This document shows, piece after piece, positions 51,248-59,708 of a stretch of 64,000 nucleotides of DNA (position 1 is the stretch's first letter; each line of letters opens with the position of its first letter). Origin of the DNA: Ga0077527 sp964531455 (GTDB taxonomy: Bacteria > Pseudomonadota > Gammaproteobacteria > Burkholderiales > SG8-41); the NCBI GenBank assembly GCA_964531455.1, contig CAZHFZ010000004.1, positions 1-64,000 on the forward strand. The letters run 5' to 3'. The translations under genes were made by a program, and so were the position numbers. The notes under the pieces were generated by a model, which was not told the DNA's origin, did not search any database, and saw only the letters and a list, made by a program, of their open reading frames with translations.

Positions 51248-51500
51248 TGCACGATGTGCAAGCTCGTACCGTTACGAACCCGGGAGAATAACTCAAGCGA
51301 AATGTCAAGGCCGACAGATTACCTTGCCAAGCTCAAACAGCTTCGCAGAACGGACGCAAAAACAATATGTTGCAAACTTTGATTAAAGTCAAATCACGAG
51401 ACTTTTCAGACGTACGTACGGAGCGCATACTGCACGCCAAATCGCTCTCACAAAAACATCGGCGCGTTACCAGCGTCGCATACAGAAAGGTCAAGAAGAC
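51248..51500. other. Leader/intergenic region upstream of nrdJ
   Basis: The region carries divergent promoters for the enoyl-CoA hydratase operon and nrdJ; no clear sigma-70 boxes were assigned. Visible oddities are the palindrome CGTACGTACG near 51410-51419 and AACAATATGTTG near 51360, which only loosely recalls NrdR-type sites. No cobalamin riboswitch was recognised, although the enzyme downstream uses B12. A 26-codon frame at 51301-51381 is not supported. Confidence 0.4.
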
Positions 51501-54371
51501 ATGAATGAATCGGCCCTCGGCGCAACCAACGCCGTCGCAGTCTCCGAGCAGGAAATCAGCCGCGACACCCTCCTCGAGAAATATGCCAAGGGCAAGGAAA
51601 CCAGTATCACCGATGTGCGACGACGGGTCGCACGTGCGCTGGCACAGGCCGAAGCCGAAGACCAGCGTGCCCTGTGGGAAAAACGTTTCCTGCAGGCCCA
51701 GGAGGAAGGATTCATCCCCGCCGGCCGCATCAACTCCGCCGCCGGCGTGCAACTCGCGGCCACCCTGATCAACTGCTTTGTCCAACCAGTCGGCGATTCG
51801 ATCTCCGAGACGGTTGATGGCCGTCCCGGCATCTATATCGCGCTGCAGGAAGCCGCGGAAACCATGCGTCGCGGCGGCGGCGTCGGTTACGACTTCTCGT
51901 CGATCCGCCCCAAGGGCGCCGAAGTCAAAGGCACCCAGTCCAACGCCAGCGGCCCGGTGTCGTACATGCGTGTATTCGACCGCTCCTGCGAAACCGTTGA
52001 ATCCGCCGGCTCGCGCCGCGGCGCACAGATGGCGGTATTGCGCTGCGACCACCCGGATGTCGAAGACTTCATCCACGCCAAGGACAAGGGCGACCTCACC
52101 AACTTCAATATTTCTGTCGGCGTCACCGACAGCTTCATGGAAGCCGTGGAGAAGGATCGTGACGTCGAGCTCGTGCACCGCTCCAAGCCCAATGCCAAAC
52201 AGATGGCGCTGGGCTCCTACCAGCGCGAAGACGGCCTCTGGGTCTATCGCAAGGTGCCGGCGCGCGATCTGTGGGAACAGGTCATGCACTCGACCTATGA
52301 CCACGCCGAGCCGGGCATCCTGTTCATCGATCGCATGAACAAGGACAACAACCTCAATTACTGCGAAACCATCGAGGCGACAAACCCCTGTGCCGAACAG
52401 CCGCTGCCGCCGTACGGCTGCTGCTGTCTGGGTTCAATCGACCTCACCAAGTTCGTCAAGCAACCGTTCCCTGAAAAAGCCGAATTCAATGTCGCCCATG
52501 TCGGCGGCAGCGTGGCCGTTGCCACGCTCATGCTCGACAACGTGCTCGATGTCACTGCCTGGCCGCTGAAGCAACAACAGGAAGAAGCCGCCAACAAACG
52601 CCGCGTCGGCCTCGGCTTTACAGGTCTGGGTGATGCGCTGATCATGTTGCGCCTGCGCTATGACACACCGGAAGCCCGGCAGATGGCGGCAAAGATTTCC
52701 GAAGCCATGCGCGATGCGTCTTACCGTGCCTCCGCTGAACTCGCCCGAGAAAAAGGCGCCTTCCCGCTGTTCAACGCCGATCTGTATCTGAGCGGCAGCA
52801 GTTTTGCGGCGCGCCTGCCTGAAGAGATCAAGCAAGTGATCCGCAAAAACGGCATCCGCAACAGCCATTTGCTGTCGATCGCGCCGACCGGCACGATCAG
52901 CCTGTCGTTTGCAGACAATGCCTCCAACGGCATCGAGCCGCCGTTCTCGTGGACCTACACGCGCAAAAAACGCATGCCCGACAACACCATGCGCGAATTC
53001 GCCGTGGAAGACCACGCCTGGCGCCGTTACAAGGCCGAAGGCGGCAATACTGAAAAACTGCCGCCGTGGTTTGTCACTGCACTGGAAATTTCTGCTACCG
53101 CACACGAAGAGATGGTTGCTGCGGTCGCGCCATACGTCGACACCAGCATCTCCAAAACCGTCAATGTGCCGGAAGATTATCCCTACAGCGAATTCCAGGA
53201 TCTGTATTTCCGCGCATGGAAATCAGGCTTGAAGGGTCTCGCAACCTACCGCCCGAACAGCATCCTCGGTTCGGTGCTGTCAGTGGAACCGACCAGCAAG
53301 GAAAAAGCGCCGCAGGATTTCCGCGCCGACGACGTCAATCGCCGCATCCAGATCCAGTCGCTGCCGGCACCCGTGCTGGCCAGCCTGCGCTGGCCCGGCC
53401 GCCCGTCGATGACCGCGGGCAATCCGGCCTGGACCTATATGATCGAACACCCGCACGGCGCCTTCGCGGTGTTTGTCGGCCACGTTGAAAGCGAACACAA
53501 CCACGCCTTCGAAGTCTGGGTGAACGGCAGCGAGCAGCCGCGCGGCCTCGGCGCCGTCGCCAAGACGCTGTCGATGGACATGCGCGCCGATGATCCGGGC
53601 TGGCTCAAACTCAAGCTCGACTCGCTGGCCCGCGCCGGGGGCGACGAACCCTTCGACATGGCTTTCCCGCCGCTCGGTGAAGTCAAACGCATGCCCTCGG
53701 TGGTTGCCGCCTTCGCCCAGGTCGTACGCTGGCGCGCCGACCAGTTGGGCGCACTCACATCGCCCGGCGCCGCGCTGTTCGGCCAGTCGGCCACGCCGGT
53801 ACTTGACGCGATGTTTGCACCGAAGGAACCCAAGACCGGCACCGACGGCACGATGTCATGGACCGTGGACGTGCTGAATCCGCGCACCGGTGATGACTTT
53901 GTGTTGGGCATCAAGGAAATCACGCTGCCCGACGGCGTCACCCGCCCGTACTCGATGTGGCTCGCCGGTGAATACCCGCGCGCCCTCGACGGCCTGTGCA
54001 AGATCCTCTCGCTCGACATGCGCGTGATGGATCCGGCTTGGATCGGGATGAAATTAAAGAAACTTCTGGAATTTCCGGAACCGCTGGGCGACTTCATGGC
54101 TTTCGTGCCGGGCGAACGCAAGCAGGCCACTTATCCATCGACAGTCGCATATGTCGCAAACCTGATCCTGCACCGCTACGCGATGCTGGGCATCCTCGAT
54201 CCAAACGGCGCGCCTTTAACGCAGATGGGCATTCTTGAAGCACCGGAACGCAGCACCGAGCCGAAAATCATGAAAGGCTCCCGCTGCCCCGAGTGCGGCA
54301 ATCACACGCTGATCCGCAAGGACGGCTGTGATTACTGCACGGCTTGCGGCTTTACCGGGACCTGCGGTTAA
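51501..54371 (+). CDS. nrdJ: Adenosylcobalamin-dependent (class II) ribonucleotide reductase
   Basis: A 956-residue B12-dependent reductase that makes deoxyribonucleotides with or without oxygen. Features are an N-terminal region with INCFVQPVGDSI (active-site Cys), ESAGSRRGAQMAVLRCDHPD, the finger-loop segment ATNPCAEQPLPPYG, and LLSIAPTGTISL. The C-terminal third has repeated DUF-like segments and a zinc ribbon CPECGNHTLIRKDG with CDYCTACGF, typical of this long NrdJ type. The ATG at 51501 follows an AAAGG ribosome site. The enzyme needs no second radical-generating subunit. Confidence 0.94.
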   Translation: MNESALGATNAVAVSEQEISRDTLLEKYAKGKETSITDVRRRVARALAQAEAEDQRALWEKRFLQAQEEGFIPAGRINSAAGVQLAATLINCFVQPVGDSISETVDGRPGIYIALQEAAETMRRGGGVGYDFSSIRPKGAEVKGTQSNASGPVSYMRVFDRSCETVESAGSRRGAQMAVLRCDHPDVEDFIHAKDKGDLTNFNISVGVTDSFMEAVEKDRDVELVHRSKPNAKQMALGSYQREDGLWVYRKVPARDLWEQVMHSTYDHAEPGILFIDRMNKDNNLNYCETIEATNPCAEQPLPPYGCCCLGSIDLTKFVKQPFPEKAEFNVAHVGGSVAVATLMLDNVLDVTAWPLKQQQEEAANKRRVGLGFTGLGDALIMLRLRYDTPEARQMAAKISEAMRDASYRASAELAREKGAFPLFNADLYLSGSSFAARLPEEIKQVIRKNGIRNSHLLSIAPTGTISLSFADNASNGIEPPFSWTYTRKKRMPDNTMREFAVEDHAWRRYKAEGGNTEKLPPWFVTALEISATAHEEMVAAVAPYVDTSISKTVNVPEDYPYSEFQDLYFRAWKSGLKGLATYRPNSILGSVLSVEPTSKEKAPQDFRADDVNRRIQIQSLPAPVLASLRWPGRPSMTAGNPAWTYMIEHPHGAFAVFVGHVESEHNHAFEVWVNGSEQPRGLGAVAKTLSMDMRADDPGWLKLKLDSLARAGGDEPFDMAFPPLGEVKRMPSVVAAFAQVVRWRADQLGALTSPGAALFGQSATPVLDAMFAPKEPKTGTDGTMSWTVDVLNPRTGDDFVLGIKEITLPDGVTRPYSMWLAGEYPRALDGLCKILSLDMRVMDPAWIGMKLKKLLEFPEPLGDFMAFVPGERKQATYPSTVAYVANLILHRYAMLGILDPNGAPLTQMGILEAPERSTEPKIMKGSRCPECGNHTLIRKDGCDYCTACGFTGTCG

Positions 54372-54401
54372 GTCTTTTCCTGCAGTCCACATAATCGGAT
54401 G

Positions 54402-54429
54402 ACTACGCGCCACCAAGTTGGCGCGTAGT
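54402..54429. other. Strong hairpin between nrdJ and the RraA-like gene
   Basis: A perfect 11-bp stem, ACTACGCGCCA (54402-54412) and TGGCGCGTAGT (54419-54429), with a six-base loop. No T tract follows (AATATCTT), so it may be a weak terminator of nrdJ, an operator or a 5' leader element of the next gene, whose ribosome site begins 18 bases later. Confidence 0.55.
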
Positions 54430-54458
54430 AATATCTTCCGCTTAACCGGAGGATATTT

Positions 54459-55187
54459 ATGGCAAAGAAAACACTCGGCAAACTGCCGCGCGAAGCCATC
54501 CGCATGCTCGATCTGCCGCGCGTCGCGCCTGAAATCATTGATGGTTTCCGTAACCTCGTTGACCTGACCGGCACACTGTCGGACGCCTGCGACGAACTGG
54601 GTCTTGTCGCTGTGATACCGGGTTACGTGCTGCCGCCGGTCAACCTCGGCAAACGCATCGTCGGCCCGGCCCTGACCGTGCGCAATATTGCGCATGCCAC
54701 GCAAATCCACAAAGCCGCCACCGACAAAACCAGCGGCCAGGGCGAAACCGAAGCACACAACTTGGCCGAACCCGGCGACGTGCTGGTGATTGAAGGCGTG
54801 ATGGGCTGCTCCAATATGGGCGGCCAGTCGGCCACCATCGCCAAACGCCAGGGTTTCATCGGCGCGATTGTTGATGCCACCGTGCGCGATCCTGATCAAT
54901 ACCGCGGCATGGACTGGCCGGTGTGGTGCAAGGGCTTCACGCCGATCACCGGCAAGTGGCGCATGCAGACGGTTGAAGTCAACGGCACCGTGCAGATCTG
55001 CGGCATCCAGGTCAAACCCGGCGACATCATCTGCGCCGATGATGCGGGCGTTGCCGTGATCCCGCACGAAAAAGCCGCACTGGTACTGGAGGCTGCCCGC
55101 AAGATCGATGCCGGTGATACCAAACGCAAGGCCGACATCGATGCCGGCGCCAGCGTTGCGGACCTGATCACCAAAAAATACAAGTAA
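54459..55187 (+). CDS. RraA-family protein, 4-hydroxy-4-methyl-2-oxoglutarate aldolase-like
   Basis: A 242-residue protein with the RraA-like fold: SDACDELGLVAVIPGYVLPP, GDVLVIEGVMGCSNMGGQ and the metal/substrate motif GFIGAIVDATVRDPDQYR, in which the Asp and Arg of the D-x-x-R pattern are retained as in divalent-metal HMG/oxaloacetate aldolases. A catabolic aldolase or decarboxylase is likelier than RNase E control, given the following sulfatase and Bug genes. GGAGG lies eight bases before ATG 54459. Confidence 0.87.
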   Translation: MAKKTLGKLPREAIRMLDLPRVAPEIIDGFRNLVDLTGTLSDACDELGLVAVIPGYVLPPVNLGKRIVGPALTVRNIAHATQIHKAATDKTSGQGETEAHNLAEPGDVLVIEGVMGCSNMGGQSATIAKRQGFIGAIVDATVRDPDQYRGMDWPVWCKGFTPITGKWRMQTVEVNGTVQICGIQVKPGDIICADDAGVAVIPHEKAALVLEAARKIDAGDTKRKADIDAGASVADLITKKYK

Positions 55188-55213
55188 GCAAAATCACTTA
55201 CCCGGGGGAGACC

Positions 55214-56692
55214 ATGAGCGAAGCCACCAATCTGATTTTCATCATGTCCGACGAGCACAACAAACGCGTGCTCGGCTGCGCAGGACATCCGATGATCAAA
55301 ACACCCAACCTGGATGCGCTGGCCGCCCGCGGCACGCGCTTCACCTCGGCGTATACCAATTGTCCAATCTGCGTGCCGGCGCGTGCGTCGTTCGCCACCG
55401 GGCAATATGTGCACAAGATCCGCTACTGGGATAATGCCATCGCCTATGACGGCAAGATTCCGACCTGGGGCCACCGTCTGATGGCGCAGGGCCATCACGT
55501 CGCCTCCATTGGCAAGCTGCACTACCTGGATTCGGAAGCCAAACGTAACGGCTTCGATGAAGAAATCCTGCCGCTGCATATCGTCAACGGCGTCGGTGAT
55601 CTGCTCGGCCTGATCCGCGAAGAACTACCGCGTCGCTCAGGCTCGGCCAATCTTGGCCCCGAAGCCGGCCGCGGCGAATCCGAATACACCAAGTACGACC
55701 GCGACATCGCCACCGAAACAATCAAGTGGCTGAAGACCAAGGCGCCGACATTAAAAGCCAAACCGTGGGCTTTGTATGTCGGGTTTGTTTCACCGCACTT
55801 CCCGCTGATCGCGCCGCCGCAGTTCTATGACATGTATCCGGAAGACGCGGTGCCCTGGCCCAATATGTATGACCACGACCAGCGCCCGCAGCATCCCTTC
55901 ATCGACGCGATGCGCAAGAGCATGTGTTACGACGATCCCTTTGATGCGCCGATGGTGCGCCGCGCGATCACCGCCTACTTCGGCCTGACTTCCTTCATGG
56001 ATGACAACGTCGGCAAGATCCTGCGCACGCTCGAAGAAACCGGCCTGATGAACAACACCCGCGTGGTGTATTCCTCGGACCATGGCGACAACCTCGGCAC
56101 CCGCGGCATGTGGGGCAAATCAACGATGTACGAAGAATCCGCCGGCATCCCGATGATCATGGCCGGCCCCGGCGTGCCCGCCGGCAATGTCTGCGACACG
56201 CCGGTGACTCTGGCTGATGGTTTCCCGACGTTCATCCACGCGCTTGGCGCAAAATCCAATCCCGATGACGTATCGCTGCCCGGCGTTTCACTGATTGATG
56301 TCGCGCAGGGCAAGGTGCCGGCGCGCACGATCCTCTCCGAATACCACGCCGCGGCTTCAATGTGCGGCGCCTTCATGATCCGTCACGGGCAATGGAAGTA
56401 CATCCATTACGCTACCGTGCCGCCGATGCTGTTTGATCTGAAAAATGATCCGGAGGAACGCAAGGATCTCGGCCGCGATCCGGCATACGCCGCGGTCATC
56501 GCCGAATGCGAAAAAGCCCTGCGCAAGGTGGTTGATCCCGAAGCCGCCGACAAACTGGCCAAGGCCGATCAGAAAGCGATGATCAACAAATACGGTGGCG
56601 AAGACGCCATACTGAAGCGCGGCACCTTCCGTTACTCGCCGCCGCCGGGCAGCAAGGCAGCCTACTTCGAAGCCAACCAGAACAAAAAATAA
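55214..56692 (+). CDS. Sulfatase (type I, formylglycine-dependent)
   Basis: A 492-residue alkaline-phosphatase-superfamily enzyme. The metal site begins with FIMSDEHNKRVLGCAGHP, and the modification signature CVPARASFATG supplies the Cys that must be oxidised to formylglycine (C-x-P-x-R). The second metal-binding segment is YSSDHGDNLGTRGMWGKS. There is no signal peptide, so it is probably cytoplasmic. It should hydrolyse a sulfate ester, or a phosphonate ester as some relatives do. The substrate is unknown. No formylglycine-generating enzyme gene is present in the window. It is co-directional with the RraA-like and Bug genes. Confidence 0.9.
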   Translation: MSEATNLIFIMSDEHNKRVLGCAGHPMIKTPNLDALAARGTRFTSAYTNCPICVPARASFATGQYVHKIRYWDNAIAYDGKIPTWGHRLMAQGHHVASIGKLHYLDSEAKRNGFDEEILPLHIVNGVGDLLGLIREELPRRSGSANLGPEAGRGESEYTKYDRDIATETIKWLKTKAPTLKAKPWALYVGFVSPHFPLIAPPQFYDMYPEDAVPWPNMYDHDQRPQHPFIDAMRKSMCYDDPFDAPMVRRAITAYFGLTSFMDDNVGKILRTLEETGLMNNTRVVYSSDHGDNLGTRGMWGKSTMYEESAGIPMIMAGPGVPAGNVCDTPVTLADGFPTFIHALGAKSNPDDVSLPGVSLIDVAQGKVPARTILSEYHAAASMCGAFMIRHGQWKYIHYATVPPMLFDLKNDPEERKDLGRDPAYAAVIAECEKALRKVVDPEAADKLAKADQKAMINKYGGEDAILKRGTFRYSPPPGSKAAYFEANQNKK

Positions 56693-56717
56693 CAAGATTC
56701 AACCGGAGGAGAAGACG

Positions 56718-57674
56718 ATGCGCAGAACACTGATGGTGGCGGCGCTGTTCGCCGCCGGACTTGCACAGGCCCAGGGTTATCCGAACAAACCCATCCGCAT
56801 GATCGTGGCTTCGGCACCGGGCGGCGCGCCCGACATCCTTGGCCGTGCGATCGCGCAGAAAATGTCCGACAGCCTCGGCCAGCAGGTGGTTGTCGATAAC
56901 CGAGCTGGCGCCAGCGGCTTGATCGGCGCCGAGATGGCGGCCAAGGCAACACCCGACGGCTACACGCTGTTCCTCGGCACCACAACGCTGTATGCCATCT
57001 TGCCCAATCTGAAAAAGAATCTGCCCTACGACATCCAGCGCGATTTCGTTTCAGTCACGCAGATTGCCGGCGCCTCCAATGTGCTGGTGGTCAACGCCTC
57101 GGTAGCGGCGAAATCGGTTGCTGAACTGCTGCAGATTGCAAAGACCAAACCCGGTGCATTGAACTACGCCTCCGCAGGCCGTGGCACGCCGGCCCATCTT
57201 GCAGGAGAGATGGTCAACGTACTCGCCAACGTCAGCATGACCCATGTGCCATACAAGGGCGCGGGTCCGGCACTGATCGATGTGATCGCCGGCCAGGTGC
57301 AACTGATCATCACCTCGCCGATTGCCGCAGGCCCGCATATCAATAGCGGCAAGGTTCGCGCGCTGGCCACGACGGGGGCCAAGCGCAACCCTGCGCTGCC
57401 GGACTTGCCGACGGTGGCGGACACCCTGCCCGGTTATGAAATCACCCAGTGGTGGGGGCTGTCGCTGCCCGCCAAGACGCCGCGTGCGGTTAGCGGACGC
57501 CTGCAGTCCGAAGCAGTGAAAGCGGTCAACCTCCCGGATGTCCGCGAGCGCATCATCCGCACCGGGGCCGAGCCCGTCGGTGGCACGCCACAGGCTTTTG
57601 ACGCCCTGATTGCCGCAGAGCAGCGCCGGCTGGGGGATGTCATCCGCAAAGCCAAAATCACTCTGGAAGACTGA
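56718..57674 (+). CDS. Bug/TctC-family periplasmic substrate-binding protein (5 of 5)
   Basis: A 318-residue protein with a short signal peptide (MRRTLMVAALFAAGLAQAQG). Motifs are YPNKPIRMIVASAPGGAPDI, VDNRAGASGLIGAEMAAKAT and VPYKGAGPALIDVIAGQVQL. GGAGGAG precedes ATG 56718. It follows the sulfatase gene by 25 bp and probably binds a compound processed by the aldolase and sulfatase. TctAB partners are absent. Confidence 0.92.
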   Translation: MRRTLMVAALFAAGLAQAQGYPNKPIRMIVASAPGGAPDILGRAIAQKMSDSLGQQVVVDNRAGASGLIGAEMAAKATPDGYTLFLGTTTLYAILPNLKKNLPYDIQRDFVSVTQIAGASNVLVVNASVAAKSVAELLQIAKTKPGALNYASAGRGTPAHLAGEMVNVLANVSMTHVPYKGAGPALIDVIAGQVQLIITSPIAAGPHINSGKVRALATTGAKRNPALPDLPTVADTLPGYEITQWWGLSLPAKTPRAVSGRLQSEAVKAVNLPDVRERIIRTGAEPVGGTPQAFDALIAAEQRRLGDVIRKAKITLED

Positions 57675-57697
57675 TTTAATACCTTGCAGAAAAAAAG

Positions 57698-57717
57698 TGG
57701 GCACCCGAAGGTGCCCA
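57698..57717. terminator. Hairpin after the Bug gene
   Basis: An 8-bp stem, TGGGCACC (57698-57705) and GGTGCCCA (57710-57717), with loop CGAA, a stable tetraloop-like turn. A run of A precedes it and only AAAGG follows, so on the plus strand it lacks a T tract; it would be a better terminator for minus-strand transcription, where no gene is seen. Confidence 0.5.
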
Positions 57718-57764
57718 AAGGGAATACATGCGTTCGCTCACATTCCACACAGACTGTTGATTTT

Positions 57765-57779
57765 TCGCAACTTTTGCGA
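57765..57779. promoter_or_regulatory. Palindromic LysR-type operator candidate upstream of oxyR
   Basis: TCGCAA (57765-57770), three bases, then TTGCGA (57774-57779): a perfect 6-bp inverted repeat about 65 bp before the oxyR start. The spacing fits LysR-type binding, so autoregulation is possible. The sequence does not match the ATAG-N7-CTAT OxyR consensus. Confidence 0.4.
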
Positions 57780-57845
57780 TTAACCCGCATCATGCAGAAT
57801 GTTCACTCTTAAATGACTGCAGGTTTCCGCTAAAGTTCCGACGAA

Positions 57846-58772
57846 ATGACACTCACTGAATTGCGCTATATCGTCGCCGTGGCCCGTGAACGGCATTTCG
57901 GCCGTGCAGCCGAAACCTGCTTTGTCAGCCAACCCACGCTTTCCGTCGCCGTCAAAAAACTGGAAGACGAACTCGGCGTGCAGATTTTCGAACGCGGCCC
58001 GGGCGAACTGACCGTCACACCCGCCGGCAATCGTGTGATTGAACAGGCGCAGCGTGCGCTGGAAGAAGCCGACAAGGTGAAATCCGTTGCAAAATCAACG
58101 GCCGACCCGCTGGACGGCGCACTCAAGCTGGGCGTGATTTTTACCATCGGCCCCTATCTGCTGCCGCAACTGATTCCGATTCTCAGGCGGCGCGCCCCCA
58201 AGATGCCTTTGATTCTTGAGGAAAATTACACCGCAGTGTTGTCGGAACGGCTGAAACGCGGCGACATCGATGCCGCCATCGTTGCCCTGCCCTTTGATGA
58301 ACCCGGCATCACCGTTACACCGCTTTACGACGAGGACTTCGTGGTTGCACTGGCAAAAACCCATGAATGGGCCAAGCGTAAAACCATCTCGTCGGACGCA
58401 TTGGCGGGCGAAAGCCTGCTTCTGCTCGGCACCGGCCACTGTTTCCGCGACCAGATCCTCAACGCCTGCCCGTCACTGAACCGTTCCAGCGCGACCCCTG
58501 GCTCGCTGCAGAAAACCGTCGAAGGCTCCTCGCTGGAAACCATACGCCTGATGGTCGCCTCCGGGCTCGGCCTGACCGTATTACCGGCATCCGCGATACC
58601 GGCAAAACGCGCGAGCAACGATCTACTCACCTACATTCCGTTTACCCGCCCGATCCCCGACCGCCGCGTCGTGCTCGCCTCCCGCTCCAGTTTTCCCCGC
58701 GCCGCAGCACTGGATGTCATTCGTGACGCCATTGCCGCCTGCGCGCTTAACGGCACCGCCGTCGTTAAATAA
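57846..58772 (+). CDS. oxyR: Hydrogen-peroxide-responsive LysR-type regulator OxyR
   Basis: A 308-residue regulator with an N-terminal winged helix-turn-helix (LRYIVAVARERHFGRAAETC, then VSQPTLSVAVKKLEDELG). The redox cysteines lie at C199 (GTGHCFRDQ) and C208 (LNACPS), exactly the positions of the peroxide-sensing disulfide of E. coli OxyR, so this is very likely a true OxyR and not another LysR protein. It is directly upstream of the rubrerythrin-rubredoxin genes on the same strand, and an OxyR-like site lies in the gap. Whether it represses or activates those genes cannot be told. Confidence 0.95.
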   Translation: MTLTELRYIVAVARERHFGRAAETCFVSQPTLSVAVKKLEDELGVQIFERGPGELTVTPAGNRVIEQAQRALEEADKVKSVAKSTADPLDGALKLGVIFTIGPYLLPQLIPILRRRAPKMPLILEENYTAVLSERLKRGDIDAAIVALPFDEPGITVTPLYDEDFVVALAKTHEWAKRKTISSDALAGESLLLLGTGHCFRDQILNACPSLNRSSATPGSLQKTVEGSSLETIRLMVASGLGLTVLPASAIPAKRASNDLLTYIPFTRPIPDRRVVLASRSSFPRAAALDVIRDAIAACALNGTAVVK

Positions 58773-58811
58773 AATTCAATAAAAACATTGAGTTACAATT
58801 CCCCCTAGTTA

Positions 58812-58848
58812 ATAGCTATTTACTATTAATGAATTACTAACAATCAAT
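58812..58848 (+). promoter_or_regulatory. Predicted OxyR binding site upstream of rubrerythrin
   Basis: 58812-58826 reads ATAGCTATTTACTAT, which fits the ATAG-N7-CTAT half-site consensus with both tetramers exact. A second, weaker element (TTACTAACAATCAAT, 58834-58848) starts after a 7-bp gap, the spacing expected for the second dimer of an OxyR tetramer. The site lies about 85-120 bp before the rubrerythrin ATG in an AT-rich region. The known consensus is from E. coli. Confidence 0.6.
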
Positions 58849-58930
58849 TGGATTAATCATCCTCGGATCTCCAGAATGCGACCCATGCGTTGAGAGACGC
58901 ACAACTTTTCAACCCTCAGGAGATCCAAAA

Positions 58931-59401
58931 ATGAAAGCCGAATCCATCACCATCAAGAACATCGAAGCCGCTTTCGCCGGCGAATCCATGGCGCATATCA
59001 AATACATGTACTTCGCCAAGATCTGCCGCGAACAGGGCGACGTTGAAACCGCCAAAGTGTTCGAGGAAACCGCCGCCCAGGAAATTCAGCACGCCTTCGG
59101 CCACCTCGACCTGCTTTTCCCGAAAACCGAATTGACCCCGGGCAAGGCGCTCGACATGGCGATCGCCGGCGAGACCTACGAGTACACCGAAATGTATCCG
59201 CAGTTCCGCCACCTCGCCGAGCAGGAAGGCAATCACGCTGCAGTCAAGGAAATGGACGAGCAGATCGAAGAGTCGAAAGAACACGCTGCCCGCTTCCAGC
59301 AAACGCTCGCCAAGGCCGCCAAGCGCTTCGCAGCACTGGCCAAGGTCGAAGAGCGCCACGCCAACCACTACCGTTCAGTGCGCGCCAAAGTCGCCGCCTG
59401 A
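58931..59401 (+). CDS. Rubrerythrin (diiron peroxidase, no rubredoxin domain)
   Basis: A 156-residue ferritin-like four-helix protein. Diiron ligands are recognisable: E18 (AGES), E51-x-x-H54 (QEIQH), E81/E84 in GETYEYTEMYP, and E114-E117-H118 in EESKEH. It reduces hydrogen peroxide to water. Classical rubrerythrin carries a C-terminal rubredoxin domain; here the protein ends without one, and a separate rubredoxin gene follows 33 bp later. An AGGAG ribosome site precedes ATG 58931. An OxyR-like site lies upstream. Confidence 0.93.
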   Translation: MKAESITIKNIEAAFAGESMAHIKYMYFAKICREQGDVETAKVFEETAAQEIQHAFGHLDLLFPKTELTPGKALDMAIAGETYEYTEMYPQFRHLAEQEGNHAAVKEMDEQIEESKEHAARFQQTLAKAAKRFAALAKVEERHANHYRSVRAKVAA

Positions 59402-59434
59402 TCAATCAACCAAACACTTAAAGGAGAAATACAC

Positions 59435-59617
59435 ATGGCAATCGAATTTCGTAAATGGGAATGTATCGTCTGTGGTTATGTATACGACGAAGCCGCCGGT
59501 GATCCGGAACACGGCATCAAGGCCGGCACGCGCTGGGAAGACATCCCGGAAAACTGGGAATGCCCGGAGTGCGGCGTCGCCAAAGCCGACTTTGAAATGG
59601 TGCTGAAAGCCGCGTAA
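59435..59617 (+). CDS. Rubredoxin
   Basis: A 60-residue iron protein. The single FeS4 site is formed by C10 and C13 (CIVCGYVYDE) and C43 and C46 (CPECGVAK), with the usual aromatic core (W8, Y15, W41). It should carry electrons from the reductase encoded at 60631 to rubrerythrin. AAGGAG lies eight bases before the ATG. It is co-directional with rubrerythrin. Confidence 0.97.
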   Translation: MAIEFRKWECIVCGYVYDEAAGDPEHGIKAGTRWEDIPENWECPECGVAKADFEMVLKAA

Positions 59618-59630
59618 CAAACTGCAACAA

Positions 59631-59654
59631 GCACCCGCCGGCAACGGCGGGTGC
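59631..59654. terminator. Hairpin after rubredoxin
   Basis: A perfect 10-bp stem, GCACCCGCCG (59631-59640) and CGGCGGGTGC (59645-59654), with loop GCAA. There is no T tract (ATCGAA follows), so it may stabilise the short rubrerythrin-rubredoxin mRNA or only partly terminate before the ZIP gene. Confidence 0.55.
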
Positions 59655-59708
59655 ATCGAATACAAACCGTAATTTTCAGTAGTTCATGTATGGCATCAGG
59701 AGACCACA

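Noticed and set aside
51301..51381. A 26-codon ORF before nrdJ
   Set aside because: It is short, has no good ribosome site and no sign of selection that can be judged from one sequence.
51248..51500. Cobalamin riboswitch or NrdR box upstream of nrdJ
   Set aside because: No B12-box-like conserved core was recognised and the AACAATATGTTG sequence is only a partial match to NrdR sites.
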